Positions 17,098 to 25,537 of a stretch of DNA of 64,000 bases are shown here, one piece after another. The DNA is taken from assembly GCF_014643175.1 (NCBI RefSeq), contig NZ_BMJH01000002.1, positions 62,001 through 126,000 of the forward strand, written 5' to 3'. The number at the start of each line of letters is the position of its first letter. The first letter of the stretch is position 1. Made by a program: the position numbers and the translations under genes. Under the pieces are notes generated by a model. It made no database searches. It saw only the letters and a list, made by a program, of their open reading frames with translations, and was not told the origin of the DNA. The DNA is from Hoyosella rhizosphaerae (lineage in GTDB: Bacteria; Actinomycetota; Actinomycetes; Mycobacteriales; Mycobacteriaceae).

Positions 17098-18455
17098 TGA
17101 CGCAACGACTAGCACCACTCGACTGCGCCGCTTTTCGCGTCGAGGTTGCCACTGGCCGCCGGGTGGCCAGCCAAGCCGTGTGGAAATACAACCGACCAAT
17201 AGACCGCGAGAAGCTCGAAAGTTTTCATCGCCGACTCGCATCGGGAACCCTCGCCCGTCGAGTAGTACGAACCTGCATCCCCGCAGCGCGGGACCGATGG
17301 ATCACGGAAGCAAACCCACTGCCGATCGATCATCACCCCGAACAGCTCAGCGCTGACGATGTAGAAGCCTGGATTAGCGACAAGGGGCACTCCTACGTCA
17401 GCGGCACTGGGCCAACCTGGCGCATGGCTGTCGCAGAACTCGACACGGGTGGCGCAATCGTGTCAGTCGTCGCTTCGCACAGCGTAGTAGATGGCCATGC
17501 GTTTACTTTGGCGCTCACAGCCGCAGCCCTCGGCGTGCCCCCGCGCGCCCCAGCAGACCCCGAAATACCACCGAGGTGGAAAGTCCTCTCCGCGGACATT
17601 GTTCAAGCGACCAGGCAAATTCCGTCGATCGCTCACGCACTTGTCGCACTACCTGGTGTTCTTCGGTTTGAAGCTCCGCGAAGTCCTCAGGTGGAGGCCA
17701 GCGCAGCACAATTGGAGCACGACGACGACATCGCTGACATCTATGACGCGCTGACGTCACCAATTGGAGAGTTCCGCTTTCCCGGCGTCTCGTTGCCAGT
17801 GTCTACTGAGCAATGGTCGGCGCGAGCGCAAGCGCTCGGCGGCACACCAAACACCCTCTTCATGGCAATCGCCGCGAGCATTGCACAGCGACTGGGCCGG
17901 ACCAGGCCCGATGGGAGCGTCGAACTCGCCATCCCCGTAAGTACTCGAACACCCGACGATGATCGGGCCAACGCAATCTCCGGGGTCAAGCTTCCGCTCG
18001 ACCCCAGCGCGGTACGCGACGATCTCAGTCCTGTGCGTGCGGACCTGAAACAAACGCTCATCGCGGCCGCAACTAATCCGCACCCTCTCGAACCTCTACT
18101 GCCGCTGCTTAACGCCCTGCCGAACATCCTGGTGCGCAAGCTAGCCAACGCCTTTCTGCTCGGCGACTACACAAGCGTGGGGTGCTCCAACGTCGGGTCG
18201 ACCGATGCCCGGCTCCTCAACATTGACGGAGCACCTGCTGACCACATGATGATGACCTTCGTGCTGCAGGGATATGCGCCACGCGACATCCCAAAAACGG
18301 GTGGCCGCTTGAATGTGGGAATTATCGACAACGCTGGCATCATCCGACTCCGGATTTATGGGTTCGACCCACGAACGCCACTCGGACCTGATGACTTGCG
18401 CACCCTATCGGAACACGTTCTCACCGAATGGGGCCTCGACGCGCTCACGTGGTAA
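17097..18455 (+). CDS. HxxxD acyltransferase (condensation-like), distant PapA5/WES type
   Basis: 452 residues. The active-site motif is ASHSVVDGHAF at about residue 127 (H-S-V-V-D-G), preceded by the expected strand AIVSVV. The C-terminal half contains a long linker and CSNVGSTDARLL, matching the second landmark of the condensation/wax-ester-synthase superfamily. It differs clearly from the three PapA-like genes at 3-7.6 kb. Its place directly upstream of drrA-drrB parallels papA5 beside drrABC in the M. tuberculosis phthiocerol lipid locus. It probably acylates a lipid alcohol just before export; this is inference from context. Confidence 0.75.
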   Translation: MTQRLAPLDCAAFRVEVATGRRVASQAVWKYNRPIDREKLESFHRRLASGTLARRVVRTCIPAARDRWITEANPLPIDHHPEQLSADDVEAWISDKGHSYVSGTGPTWRMAVAELDTGGAIVSVVASHSVVDGHAFTLALTAAALGVPPRAPADPEIPPRWKVLSADIVQATRQIPSIAHALVALPGVLRFEAPRSPQVEASAAQLEHDDDIADIYDALTSPIGEFRFPGVSLPVSTEQWSARAQALGGTPNTLFMAIAASIAQRLGRTRPDGSVELAIPVSTRTPDDDRANAISGVKLPLDPSAVRDDLSPVRADLKQTLIAAATNPHPLEPLLPLLNALPNILVRKLANAFLLGDYTSVGCSNVGSTDARLLNIDGAPADHMMMTFVLQGYAPRDIPKTGGRLNVGIIDNAGIIRLRIYGFDPRTPLGPDDLRTLSEHVLTEWGLDALTW

Positions 18456-18486
18456 CGCAACCATCACCACACAAGAAAGGCCCACA

Positions 18487-19458
18487 ATGAGCTCACCTAC
18501 CGTGGCGATCCAGGCCGAAGGAATGGTCAAACGATACGGACCAGTCACTGCAGTGAATGACGTGAACCTGACCGTTCCGGCGGGAACAGTCCACGCAGTC
18601 CTTGGCCCCAACGGCGCTGGCAAAACAACAACCGTTCGGATGCTCGCCACACTGCTTCGCCCCACAAGCGGAAGCGCCAAAATCTTCGGCTACGACGTTG
18701 TACGCGACGCCACGGCTGTTCGATCACTCATCGGCGTTACTGGGCAATACGCAAGCGTTGACAATGACCTCAGCGCCTACGAAAACCTCACGATTTTTGC
18801 TCGCCTTGTCGGACTTTCACGCAAGCAAGCAAAAGTTCGTACCGATGAGCTCCTTGAGGAATTCAGCCTTACTGACGTTGCTCGCCGACCACTCAAAAAC
18901 TTCTCAGGCGGCATGCGGCGACGACTCGACCTCGCTGCCACCCTCATCTCGAAACCGCCATTGATTTTTCTTGACGAACCCACCACAGGACTCGATCCCC
19001 GCACCCGTGTCGATATGTGGAATACGGTCCGTCGGCTCGTCGCACAAGGATCAACGATCCTGCTCACCACCCAATACCTGGAGGAAGCCGATGAGCTAGC
19101 GGACCGAATCACAGTCATTGATCGCGGAGCAGTCGTTGCAGAAGGCACAGCAATCGAACTGAAAGAGAGCATCGGACGAAGCGTCTTCACGGTTGTCGTC
19201 GATGATCCAGAGCAACACCAGCGTGCGATAGGGATTGTGGAGCGGATCACCTGCGCTCCGGTCAACAACATTGCAGCAGGGCGGATCGCAACCAATCACG
19301 CAGACGCGAGTAGCGCCACAACTGTGCTTCTGGCGCTCCAGCAGGCCGGGATCACAGTGCGCGAACTTGGACTTAGCCGCCCAGACCTCAACGAGGTCTT
19401 TTTCGCGCTTACAGGAGATCCACAAGGCCAAAGCGACACCACAGGGGAGGCCGCGTGA
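18487..19458 (+). CDS. ABC transporter ATP-binding protein, DrrA type
   Basis: 323 residues from the ATG at 18487 (GAAAGG upstream). Walker A GPNGAGKTTT, Q-loop TGQYASVD, signature FSGGMRRRLD, Walker B LIFLDEPTTGLD and the H-loop region LLTTQYLEEADELADR are all intact. The C-terminal 100-residue extension is typical of the DrrA/daunorubicin-resistance class. It energises export through the permease encoded 4 bp overlapping downstream. In M. tuberculosis the DrrABC system exports large apolar lipids. Here it follows an acyltransferase gene, so a lipid product is the likely cargo. Confidence 0.9.
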   Translation: MSSPTVAIQAEGMVKRYGPVTAVNDVNLTVPAGTVHAVLGPNGAGKTTTVRMLATLLRPTSGSAKIFGYDVVRDATAVRSLIGVTGQYASVDNDLSAYENLTIFARLVGLSRKQAKVRTDELLEEFSLTDVARRPLKNFSGGMRRRLDLAATLISKPPLIFLDEPTTGLDPRTRVDMWNTVRRLVAQGSTILLTTQYLEEADELADRITVIDRGAVVAEGTAIELKESIGRSVFTVVVDDPEQHQRAIGIVERITCAPVNNIAAGRIATNHADASSATTVLLALQQAGITVRELGLSRPDLNEVFFALTGDPQGQSDTTGEAA

Positions 19459-20294
19459 CCGTCTACAGCGACACCAAACATGGCGACACCAAACATGGCG
19501 ACACCAAATTGGACAACGTCCGCCTACGCATCACCGCCGCAACGGCGCTCATGCAAACAATGGTGATGGCCTACCGGGGACTCGTTAAGTTTCGTCGAAG
19601 CCCGCAGCAACTCTACGACGTCATCATTCTTCCGATTGTCGGCACAGTCCTTTTCGCCAGCATATTTGGGGGAGTTGTCGCCGGAAGTGTCAACGATTAC
19701 CTACCGTTCCTCATCCCAGGTGTACTGGTGCAAATCGTCGTCACCGTGAGTGTGGTGACCGGAGTGCAACTGTGCGACGACATCAACAAGGGCATCTTCG
19801 ATCGCTTCAATGCCTTGCCTGTAGCCCGCATCGCACCCCTCGCAGGCTCGTTGCTTGCGAGCACCACTAGGTACGCCATCGCAGCGGTCATGACCGTCAT
19901 CGTTGGGTACATCATGGGATACCGCCCAGAAAGCATCCTGGGGCTCGTTCTCGGGTGCATTCTCGTTGTCTTCGCAGGTTTTGTCGTCAGTTGGATCTTC
20001 GCGCTGCTCGGCGTCCTACTTTCAGAACCTTCGGCAGTGCAGGGCCTGTCAATGTTGGTTCTGACGCCGCTGATGTTTGCGTCCAATGCACTCGTCCCCA
20101 TCGAGACGATGCCCGACTGGATGCAAACCGTGGCACGGTTTAACCCGATCTCAAAACTTGTCTCAGCCATCCGGGAGCTCACAATGACCGGAACGGTGGG
20201 GGCTGACACAGGATGGGCGCTCCTAGGCTGCGCGGTCATCCTAGCCATTTTTGTACCCCTGACAGTCCACACCTATATGCGGCGGTCAACGTAG
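19455..20294 (+). CDS. ABC-2 type permease, DrrB type
   Basis: 279 residues, six predicted membrane segments (first near residues 55-80, last near 255-275), with the family loop LSMLVLTPLMFASNALVPIETMPDWMQ. GTG start overlapping the stop of drrA (GTGA). The cytoplasmic N-terminus carries a pentapeptide repeat SDTKH-GDTKH-GDTKL that is not part of the family fold. No drrC-like second permease follows, so DrrB probably acts as a homodimer, the ordinary two-gene arrangement of Drr exporters. Confidence 0.88.
   Translation: MTVYSDTKHGDTKHGDTKLDNVRLRITAATALMQTMVMAYRGLVKFRRSPQQLYDVIILPIVGTVLFASIFGGVVAGSVNDYLPFLIPGVLVQIVVTVSVVTGVQLCDDINKGIFDRFNALPVARIAPLAGSLLASTTRYAIAAVMTVIVGYIMGYRPESILGLVLGCILVVFAGFVVSWIFALLGVLLSEPSAVQGLSMLVLTPLMFASNALVPIETMPDWMQTVARFNPISKLVSAIRELTMTGTVGADTGWALLGCAVILAIFVPLTVHTYMRRST
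19467..19511. repeat. 15-bp tandem repeat, three units, at the start of drrB
   Basis: Units based on GGCGACACCAAACAT encode (S/G)DTKH repeats directly after the first four codons. The third unit is diverged in its last bases. It is in-frame, so copy number could change without loss of the permease. Confidence 0.8.
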
Positions 20295-20369
20295 CAAACC
20301 AATCGCGCGCGTTCGGTGCGGGAACTGCCTGGTCGAATCTTCGCGCAAAAACCTGCAACAATGGCAGGC

Positions 20370-21230
20370 GTGACGGCGACAATTCTTGATGGCAAGGCCA
20401 CCCGCGACGAAATTTTCAACGATCTCAAAGCCCGAGTCGATGCGCTTAAAGAGCAAGGCATCCACCCGGGCTTGGGCACTGTCCTCGTCGGCAACGACCC
20501 GGGCTCAGCCGCGTACGTCAAGGGCAAGCACTCCGACTGCGCACGCGTGGGTGTGGCGTCGATCCGAAAAGACCTTCCGGCCGACATCTCGCAAGACGAC
20601 CTCAACGCGGTCATTGATGAGCTCAACGCGGATCCAGCGTGCACTGGGTATATCGTCCAACTCCCGCTTCCTAAGCACCTTGACGAAAATGCAGCTTTGG
20701 AACGCATCGACCCTGACAAAGATGCGGACGGTCTGCACCCCATCAACCTTGGGCGTCTCGTCCTTGGCAAGGAAGCACCCTTGCCGTGCACCCCGCGAGG
20801 GATCGTGCACCTTCTCCGTCGATACGGAGTAGAGATCAATGGCGCTCATGCCGTCGTTGTCGGACGCGGTGTGACAGTAGGAAGGCCGATTGGTCTGCTT
20901 CTCACCCGTCGGTCAGAAAACGCAACAGTCACGCTGTGCCACACAGGTACCCGGAACCTCGCTGACGAGGTTAGTCGCGCAGACATTGTGATTGCCGCTG
21001 CTGGAGTTCCCGGAATCATCAGCGCCGACATGATCAAGCCCGGCGCTGCTGTGCTCGATGTTGGGGTCAGTCGGGTCGACGGAAAGCTTGCTGGCGACGT
21101 GGCGTCAGAGGTCTGGGATGTTGCCGGGTTCGTTTCCCCAAACCCAGGGGGAGTGGGCCCGTTGACGCGCGCATTCCTTGTCACGAATGTTGTCGAGCGG
21201 GCGGAACGCGCACTGAGTGTCCGCGCCTAG
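20370..21230 (+). CDS. folD: Methylenetetrahydrofolate dehydrogenase / cyclohydrolase
   Basis: 286 residues from the GTG at 20370 ([16 protein letters not shown], the usual beginning of actinobacterial FolD); an ATG three codons earlier is also possible. It interconverts methylene-, methenyl- and formyl-tetrahydrofolate using NADP. Landmarks: substrate helix with [11 protein letters not shown], the YIVQLPLP strand, [22 protein letters not shown], the cofactor loop [11 protein letters not shown] and C-terminal [12 protein letters not shown]3017 follows, as in M. tuberculosis (Rv3356c-Rv3355c), marking the start of a conserved housekeeping block. Confidence 0.95.
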   Translation: MTATILDGKATRDEIFNDLKARVDALKEQGIHPGLGTVLVGNDPGSAAYVKGKHSDCARVGVASIRKDLPADISQDDLNAVIDELNADPACTGYIVQLPLPKHLDENAALERIDPDKDADGLHPINLGRLVLGKEAPLPCTPRGIVHLLRRYGVEINGAHAVVVGRGVTVGRPIGLLLTRRSENATVTLCHTGTRNLADEVSRADIVIAAAGVPGIISADMIKPGAAVLDVGVSRVDGKLAGDVASEVWDVAGFVSPNPGGVGPLTRAFLVTNVVERAERALSVRA

Positions 21231-21310
21231 ATCCTCTCTCCGAGACTCACCTCGCGGTACGTTCGAAGAACACAAGTTTTTTGCGCGGATCGAAAGGTAG
21301 GCGGTGTGCG

Positions 21311-21619
21311 GTGAATAGTCAGAAATCTGATGCCCGCCGGGAATCGATCCGCGCGACGATGGCGCATGTCCCGCTCGCCATCGTTGGCATATTATTGCTG
21401 ATTGCGCTCGCGCTTGTCCTCGGTGACCGTTGGCGCCGAGGAGCGTTCGTGTTAGGCGTCGCGGCAATTCTTGCTGGTTGGTGCCGACTAATTCTTCCTG
21501 AGGTGCAGGCAGGGTTGCTGGCAGTCCGGAGCCGACCATTCGACGTTGCCGCGTTGGCTGCGATGGGCACGATGATTGTGTGGCTCACCCTGTCCATTGA
21601 CCCGCTCGGGACAGGCTAG
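21311..21619 (+). CDS. DUF3017 membrane protein
   Basis: 102 residues from the GTG at 21311, which follows AAAGGTAGGCGG; a start 30 bp earlier is less likely. Three membrane segments: PLAIVGILLLIALALVL, a second with GAFVLGVAAILAGW and a third with MGTMIVWLTLSI. The gene follows folD as in mycobacteria, where the DUF3017 family is found in this position. Function unknown. It converges with the next gene with no gap between stop codons. Confidence 0.82.
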   Translation: MNSQKSDARRESIRATMAHVPLAIVGILLLIALALVLGDRWRRGAFVLGVAAILAGWCRLILPEVQAGLLAVRSRPFDVAALAAMGTMIVWLTLSIDPLGTG

Positions 21620-22270
21620 CTACAGATCTTCAGGCTTGGGGACCTCAGCGTCCGCGGGGTTGTCCTTGGCGCTTGTGCGGCGACGCATTCCAGGCAAGCG
21701 AGCCGATGTAGGGAAGCGTCCCACGATGTCGGATAACGGGCCAACTGCGGTCGCAAGTTTTGCGGCAGACCTGTCGATACTCGAAATCGGTTCGTGCAAC
21801 GACGTTATGGTCGGTCCAACTTCACCCAAGGTGACTGAGACCTCCATGAACCGGTCGATCAAGCCGCCTTCGTTGACGACCTGGTCGATAACGCCACCTT
21901 CTTCGAGCAGTCGGTCGAGTGCGCCGCCCTCCTCGAGGAGCCGATCGAAATGCCCACCCTTGGCAAGAAGCCGGTCGAGAGGCCCATCTTTGCGGAGCAG
22001 GCGATCAACTGGACCGTCAGGTTCGAGCATTCTGTCAGCAAAGCCGTCTTTTTCTAACAGTCGGTCGAGTGCGCCACCACGCGCGAGTAATCGGTCCAGC
22101 GGGCCGTCGGTATCAAGAGCTCGGTCAACAGTTCCCCCTGGCGCTAAAGCCTTGCCGAGGGGGCGATCCTCCGACACTGTCGACGCCAATGTGCGCCCAG
22201 CAACGAACAGGCCAGATATTCCACCGAACCGCGAACCACGCTTCTTCGGTTTGCCTGGTGACCGCGCCAT
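21620..22270 (-). CDS. Decapeptide-repeat protein of unknown function
   Basis: 216 residues. Residues 36-145 are eleven consecutive ten-residue units with consensus G-(G/P)-x-(L/V)-D-R-L-L-x-(x), for example GPLDRLLARG, GALDRLLEKD, GHFDRLLEEG. The units at both ends are more degenerate. The N-terminus is basic (KPKKRGSRFGG); the C-terminal 70 residues are non-repetitive and end acidic. No signal peptide or obvious membrane helix. Leucines spaced by ten with a Gly-Gly break suggest short amphipathic helices joined by turns, a possible scaffold or membrane-surface binder. I do not recognise the family. It sits between DUF3017 and metX, oriented with metX but separated by 58 bp. Confidence 0.75.
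   Translation of the reverse strand: MARSPGKPKKRGSRFGGISGLFVAGRTLASTVSEDRPLGKALAPGGTVDRALDTDGPLDRLLARGGALDRLLEKDGFADRMLEPDGPVDRLLRKDGPLDRLLAKGGHFDRLLEEGGALDRLLEEGGVIDQVVNEGGLIDRFMEVSVTLGEVGPTITSLHEPISSIDRSAAKLATAVGPLSDIVGRFPTSARLPGMRRRTSAKDNPADAEVPKPEDL
21836..22165. repeat. 30-bp periodic DNA coding for eleven decapeptides
   Basis: Exactly 330 bp encode eleven units. DNA units are diverged at third positions, so the array is old and kept by selection on the protein rather than freshly duplicated. Confidence 0.75.
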
Positions 22271-22328
22271 TCAACGAGCCTAGCAACGCCTTATGTGGTG
22301 CGCGGGTCAGATTCGCAAACACACAAAA

Positions 22329-23525
22329 TTATATGGAGCGGCGTGCCAGTTCCATCGTGTCGCGCAGCAAATGCGTCACTCCGTCAAGGTCGGTGAGGAA
22401 CCCGTCGTGGCCCTTATCGGTATGCAGGACGCGCAATTCCGCACATCCCGCGAGTTTGGCCGCAAGTTCCTCCTGCAGTCGCAGTGGATACAGCCTGTCG
22501 GAGGTAATTCCCCCAACAATCGTCGGAACGTCACACTTGGCGAGAACAGCGTCAACCCCGCCCCGTCCGCGCCCAACATCGTGGCTGCTCAGCGAGTCGC
22601 TGAGCACAACGTAGCTACCGGCGTCGAACCGTCGGACTAGTTTGCCAGCCTGATGGTTGAGGTAACTTTGGATTGCGTATTGGCCACCATGAACAGGCGA
22701 GACCTCGCCTTGTGGCGCATTTCCAAACCGCGAGTCGAGTTCCTCCTCGCCGCGGTAGGTTAGGTGCGCGATGCGTCGTGCGACACCCAAACCGTGTTCG
22801 GGTGCTTTCCCCGTGCCGTAATAGTCGCCGCCGCACCAGTTTGGATCTGTCGTAATCGCCAGAATCTGGGCGGACTGGGTACCAATCTGATCCGCTGTGG
22901 CCCTGGCTCCCACTGCAAGAACTAAAGCGCTGGCAACCCTGTCTGGGTACGACACCGCCCATTCCAGCGCGCGAGCGCCACCCATCGAGCCACCAAGCAC
23001 CGACGCGAATCTTCCAATGCCAAGCAGATCAGCAAGCTTCGCCTCGGCATTGACTTGGTCACGAATAGTGACGGAGGGAAAACGAGAGCCCCATGGCGTG
23101 CCATCGGGCGACAACGAGCCAGGACCCGTACTGCCTTGGCAGCCACCAACCGCATTGGCGGCCAAGACGCACCATTCGTCAGTGTCCACCACTGCGCCAG
23201 GGCCAATGAGCCCGTCCCACCAACCGGGCACAGGGTGAACATCGTCGGCAGGTCCGGTGACGTGCGAGTCGCCGGTTAGCGCATGCAGCGCCAGGATGAC
23301 GTTGTCTCCCCGTGGCGACACCTCACCCCAGCGCTGCACAGCAAGCGTGACGTCCGGCAGCAGCGCTCCGCTTTCCATCTCCAGATCCCCGATTGCCACC
23401 AAACCCACTGATCCGTCTGGGGCAGGCCACAATGACGGATGGGGAGCACGCCACGTATGTGACGTGTGGTGGGGGCTGGTAGACAGCGAATGCGAAGCGC
23501 TGTGCAACGAATGGCTCACTGTCAA
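22329..23525 (-). CDS. metX: Homoserine O-acetyltransferase
   Basis: 398 residues. Alpha/beta-hydrolase-fold enzyme that acetylates homoserine in methionine synthesis. Nucleophile motif [12 protein letters not shown] (Ser about 160), [12 protein letters not shown] with the acid region, and HDGFLTD for the histidine. The apparent start is TTG overlapping the metY stop (TTGA); a GTG two codons on is equally possible, and the first 20 residues are Ser/His-rich and unconserved. Order metY-metX and tight coupling match M. tuberculosis Rv3340-Rv3341. It is under the SAM-IV/Cys leader described at 24903-25214. Confidence 0.94.
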   Translation of the reverse strand: MTVSHSLHSASHSLSTSPHHTSHTWRAPHPSLWPAPDGSVGLVAIGDLEMESGALLPDVTLAVQRWGEVSPRGDNVILALHALTGDSHVTGPADDVHPVPGWWDGLIGPGAVVDTDEWCVLAANAVGGCQGSTGPGSLSPDGTPWGSRFPSVTIRDQVNAEAKLADLLGIGRFASVLGGSMGGARALEWAVSYPDRVASALVLAVGARATADQIGTQSAQILAITTDPNWCGGDYYGTGKAPEHGLGVARRIAHLTYRGEEELDSRFGNAPQGEVSPVHGGQYAIQSYLNHQAGKLVRRFDAGSYVVLSDSLSSHDVGRGRGGVDAVLAKCDVPTIVGGITSDRLYPLRLQEELAAKLAGCAELRVLHTDKGHDGFLTDLDGVTHLLRDTMELARRSI

Positions 23526-24838
23526 GATGCCGCCGCTTCGAATCCGAGTTGCAGATCGGCGAGAATATCTTCGATTCCTTCGATTCCCACAGCAAGCCGA
23601 ACGAGGCCTGGGGTTACGCCAGCTGACAGTTGTTCCTGAGGAGTCAGCTGCGAGTGGGTTGTTGATGCTGGATGGATCACGAGGGAACGCACATCTCCGA
23701 TGTTAGCGACATGACTGTGTAGCTGGAGAGCGTTGACGAACCGCTTGCCCGCTTCGACGCCACCCTCTAGCTCGAAGGACAATACTGCACCAGGTCCCTT
23801 TGGGGCGAGTTTTGAGGCTCGGTCGTACCACGGCGAGGTTGTCAGACCGGAATAGTTCACAGCGATAACATCGTCGCGACTCGAGAGGTGTTCTGCCACA
23901 GCTCTAGCGTTCTGCACATGACGTTCAATGCGCAAACTGAGTGTTTCTATTCCCTGCCCGATCAAGAATGCGTTGAATGGTGACACTGCGGCACCGGTGT
24001 CGCGCAAGAGGGTTAGGCGCGTTTTGAGGGCGAACGCAGGTGCTCCGAGGTCTGCATAGACAAGTCCATTGTAGCTGGGGTCGGGAGTGGTGAAACCGGG
24101 GAATCGGCCTGATGTCCAGTCGAAGTTTCCGCCGTCGACAATCACCCCTGCTACTGATGTTCCGTGGCCGCCGAGGTATTTCGTGGCCGAATGCACCACG
24201 ATGTCGGCGCCGTGTTGTAGTGGCTGGATGAGGTATGGCGTAGCAACCGTGTTGTCCACGATCAACGGGATGCCATTTTCGTGTGCGACTGCCGCCACAC
24301 CTTCAATATCAAGGACCTCCCCGTTGGGGTTTGAGATCGTTTCGCCGAAAAATGCTTTTGTGTTGTCCTGAATCGCCGCACGCCACTGGTCGAGGTCATC
24401 CGGGTCATCCACGAATGTCACCGAAACCCCGAGTTTCGGGAGGGTGTAGTGGAACAGGTTGAATGTGCCGCCGTACAAGCGGGGGCTTGTCACAATATGA
24501 TCGCCCGCTTCTGCTGCGGTGAGAATCGCATAGGTTTCCGCAGCCTGCCCGGACGCGACGAGAAGCGCAGCGACGCCACCCTCGAGTGCCGCAATGCGCT
24601 GCTCGATCACATCCTGGGTTGGGTTGATGATTCGCGTGTAGATGTTGCCTGGCTCGGCGAGGCTAAACAGAGCAGCTGCGTGGTCAGTATCGCGAAAGGC
24701 GTATGACGTCGTTTGGTAGATCGGAAGCGCCCGTGCCCCCGTTGTTGGGTCGGGTACTTGGCCCGCATGGACTTGTTTTGTTTCGAAGCTCCAGTGTGCG
24801 GCGCTGTCGGCGGATTGTGGTGCGTTTGTTTCGCTCAT
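23522..24838 (-). CDS. metY: O-acetylhomoserine sulfhydrylase (PLP enzyme)
   Basis: 438 residues, normal length. It makes homocysteine from O-acetylhomoserine and sulfide. Motifs: [36 protein letters not shown], and the PLP-binding lysine in [11 protein letters not shown] near residue 215. ATG start with AGGAG eight bases upstream. This gene is called metC or metZ in mycobacterial annotation. Because it fixes sulfide directly, control by both SAM (the end product) and cysteine (the other sulfur pool) would make sense. Confidence 0.95.
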   Translation of the reverse strand: MSETNAPQSADSAAHWSFETKQVHAGQVPDPTTGARALPIYQTTSYAFRDTDHAAALFSLAEPGNIYTRIINPTQDVIEQRIAALEGGVAALLVASGQAAETYAILTAAEAGDHIVTSPRLYGGTFNLFHYTLPKLGVSVTFVDDPDDLDQWRAAIQDNTKAFFGETISNPNGEVLDIEGVAAVAHENGIPLIVDNTVATPYLIQPLQHGADIVVHSATKYLGGHGTSVAGVIVDGGNFDWTSGRFPGFTTPDPSYNGLVYADLGAPAFALKTRLTLLRDTGAAVSPFNAFLIGQGIETLSLRIERHVQNARAVAEHLSSRDDVIAVNYSGLTTSPWYDRASKLAPKGPGAVLSFELEGGVEAGKRFVNALQLHSHVANIGDVRSLVIHPASTTHSQLTPQEQLSAGVTPGLVRLAVGIEGIEDILADLQLGFEAAAS

Positions 24839-24902
24839 CTAAGTGGCTCCTGAAAGTATCGGCGCAGCGAAGTACCGTGCGGTACGCGCGCGAGGATGAT
24901 TC

Positions 24903-25026
24903 GGTTGTGCGTCGCATCGCAACCCAGCAGGCGAAAACTCAAGCGGTGCGGGTTGGTGCGGGGCCTCGGGACGACTGGCGTGACCGTGACGACCTATCAG
25001 CCGTGCAACTTGACAGCTGTGCAACC
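24903..25026 (-). promoter_or_regulatory. Candidate attenuator segments between leader peptide and metY
   Basis: Read leftward after the small ORF, four short segments can pair in alternating ways: segment 1 GGTTGC (25026-25021, touching the small ORF stop), segment 2 CCAACCC (24956-24950), segment 3 GGGTTGCG (24925-24918) and segment 4 CACAACC (24909-24903). 1:2, 2:3 and 3:4 are each complementary. This ladder is the layout of a translation-controlled attenuator. No T-run follows segment 4, so if real it may act through Rho or by exposing the metY ribosome site. Inference only. Confidence 0.4.
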
Positions 25027-25043
25027 TAACAACATCGACACAT
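25026..25043 (-). CDS. Cysteine-rich leader peptide Met-Cys-Arg-Cys-Cys
   Basis: A six-codon ORF (ATG TGT CGA TGT TGT TAG) with a perfect GGAGG six bases upstream. It lies after the SAM-IV aptamer and 188 bp before metY, on the same strand. Three of five codons are Cys. Short Cys-rich upstream ORFs that sense cysteine supply through ribosome stalling are known in mycobacteria; this matches that class. It is too short for gene finders. The strong ribosome site makes chance unlikely. Confidence 0.65.
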   Translation of the reverse strand: MCRCC

Positions 25044-25077
25044 GATGAACCTCCGATGGGGACATTACCCGTTGTCC

Positions 25078-25097
25078 GGGCCCGCCCCCGCGGGCCC
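25078..25097 (-). terminator. GC-rich hairpin after the SAM-IV aptamer
   Basis: Perfect 8-bp stem GGGCCCGC / GCGGGCCC with a four-base loop directly at the 3' edge of the aptamer. It lacks a T-run, so it may be part of the expression platform or a pause site rather than a classical terminator. Confidence 0.4.
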
Positions 25098-25214
25098 GCG
25101 CTTGCCGCTCAACACGTCGGTGCCGAACAGCCAGGTCATCACCCGGGGCACCCCACCGCGGTTGGAGGGTTGCCGAACAGCAAGCCGGGGCTTTCTGCTG
25201 CTACTCATGACCTG
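25094..25214 (-). ncRNA. SAM-IV riboswitch
   Basis: Read leftward, the sequence contains the SAM-IV core: P1 arms CAGGTCAT (25214-25207) and ATGACCTG (25139-25132), then AAGCCCCGGCTTGCTG, CGGCAACCCTCCAACCGCGG, TGGGGTGCCCCGGGTGATGA and the 3' pseudoknot part GCGGCAAGCGCGGG. This is nearly identical to the mycobacterial SAM-IV consensus. It binds S-adenosylmethionine and normally turns the downstream gene off, here metY-metX. About 255 bp separate the aptamer from metY, leaving room for the small ORF and attenuator. Confidence 0.95.
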
Positions 25215-25537
25215 CCGTTGATGATAACGGGTGTCGTCGACGAACGGCAATTAATCTAGCGGTGTTGGTCAATCCGGCACGCCGGGAGGCGGAGTAGTGG
25301 GACGAACGCGGCAACGATAGGCTGACAAGACGATGTCGGCGGCTATGCAGCACCATGCACGAACCCGCCGGCAAGCAGTACGCTTGTCATATTTGCTGTG
25401 GGCGGCACGCAAACTGCCCTGGCGATATAGGTTTAAACCGATGAACCGTGATGCCCGGGTTCGGGTCGAAAAGCACTTACAAAGTGCAGAGCTGCGAGCC
25501 GAACTTGGGTCACTGCCGAGGAGGACGCGAAGCACCC
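25215..25537. other. Intergenic region between the met leader and icd
   Basis: 323 bp with no credible gene. It must contain two divergent promoters, for the met leader (leftward) and for icd (rightward). I could not pick convincing -35/-10 pairs. Confidence 0.5.

Noticed and set aside
21836-22165. 30-bp periodicity suggesting a CRISPR-like array
   Set aside because: The repeats are continuous without spacers and encode a decapeptide in one open frame with a start and stop.
24872-24885. GTACCG-TG-CGGTAC palindrome before metY as a further TetR operator
   Set aside because: The arms are in the opposite order (GTACC then GGTAC) to the GGTAC-N6-GTACC sites. It is more likely an RNA hairpin in the met leader.
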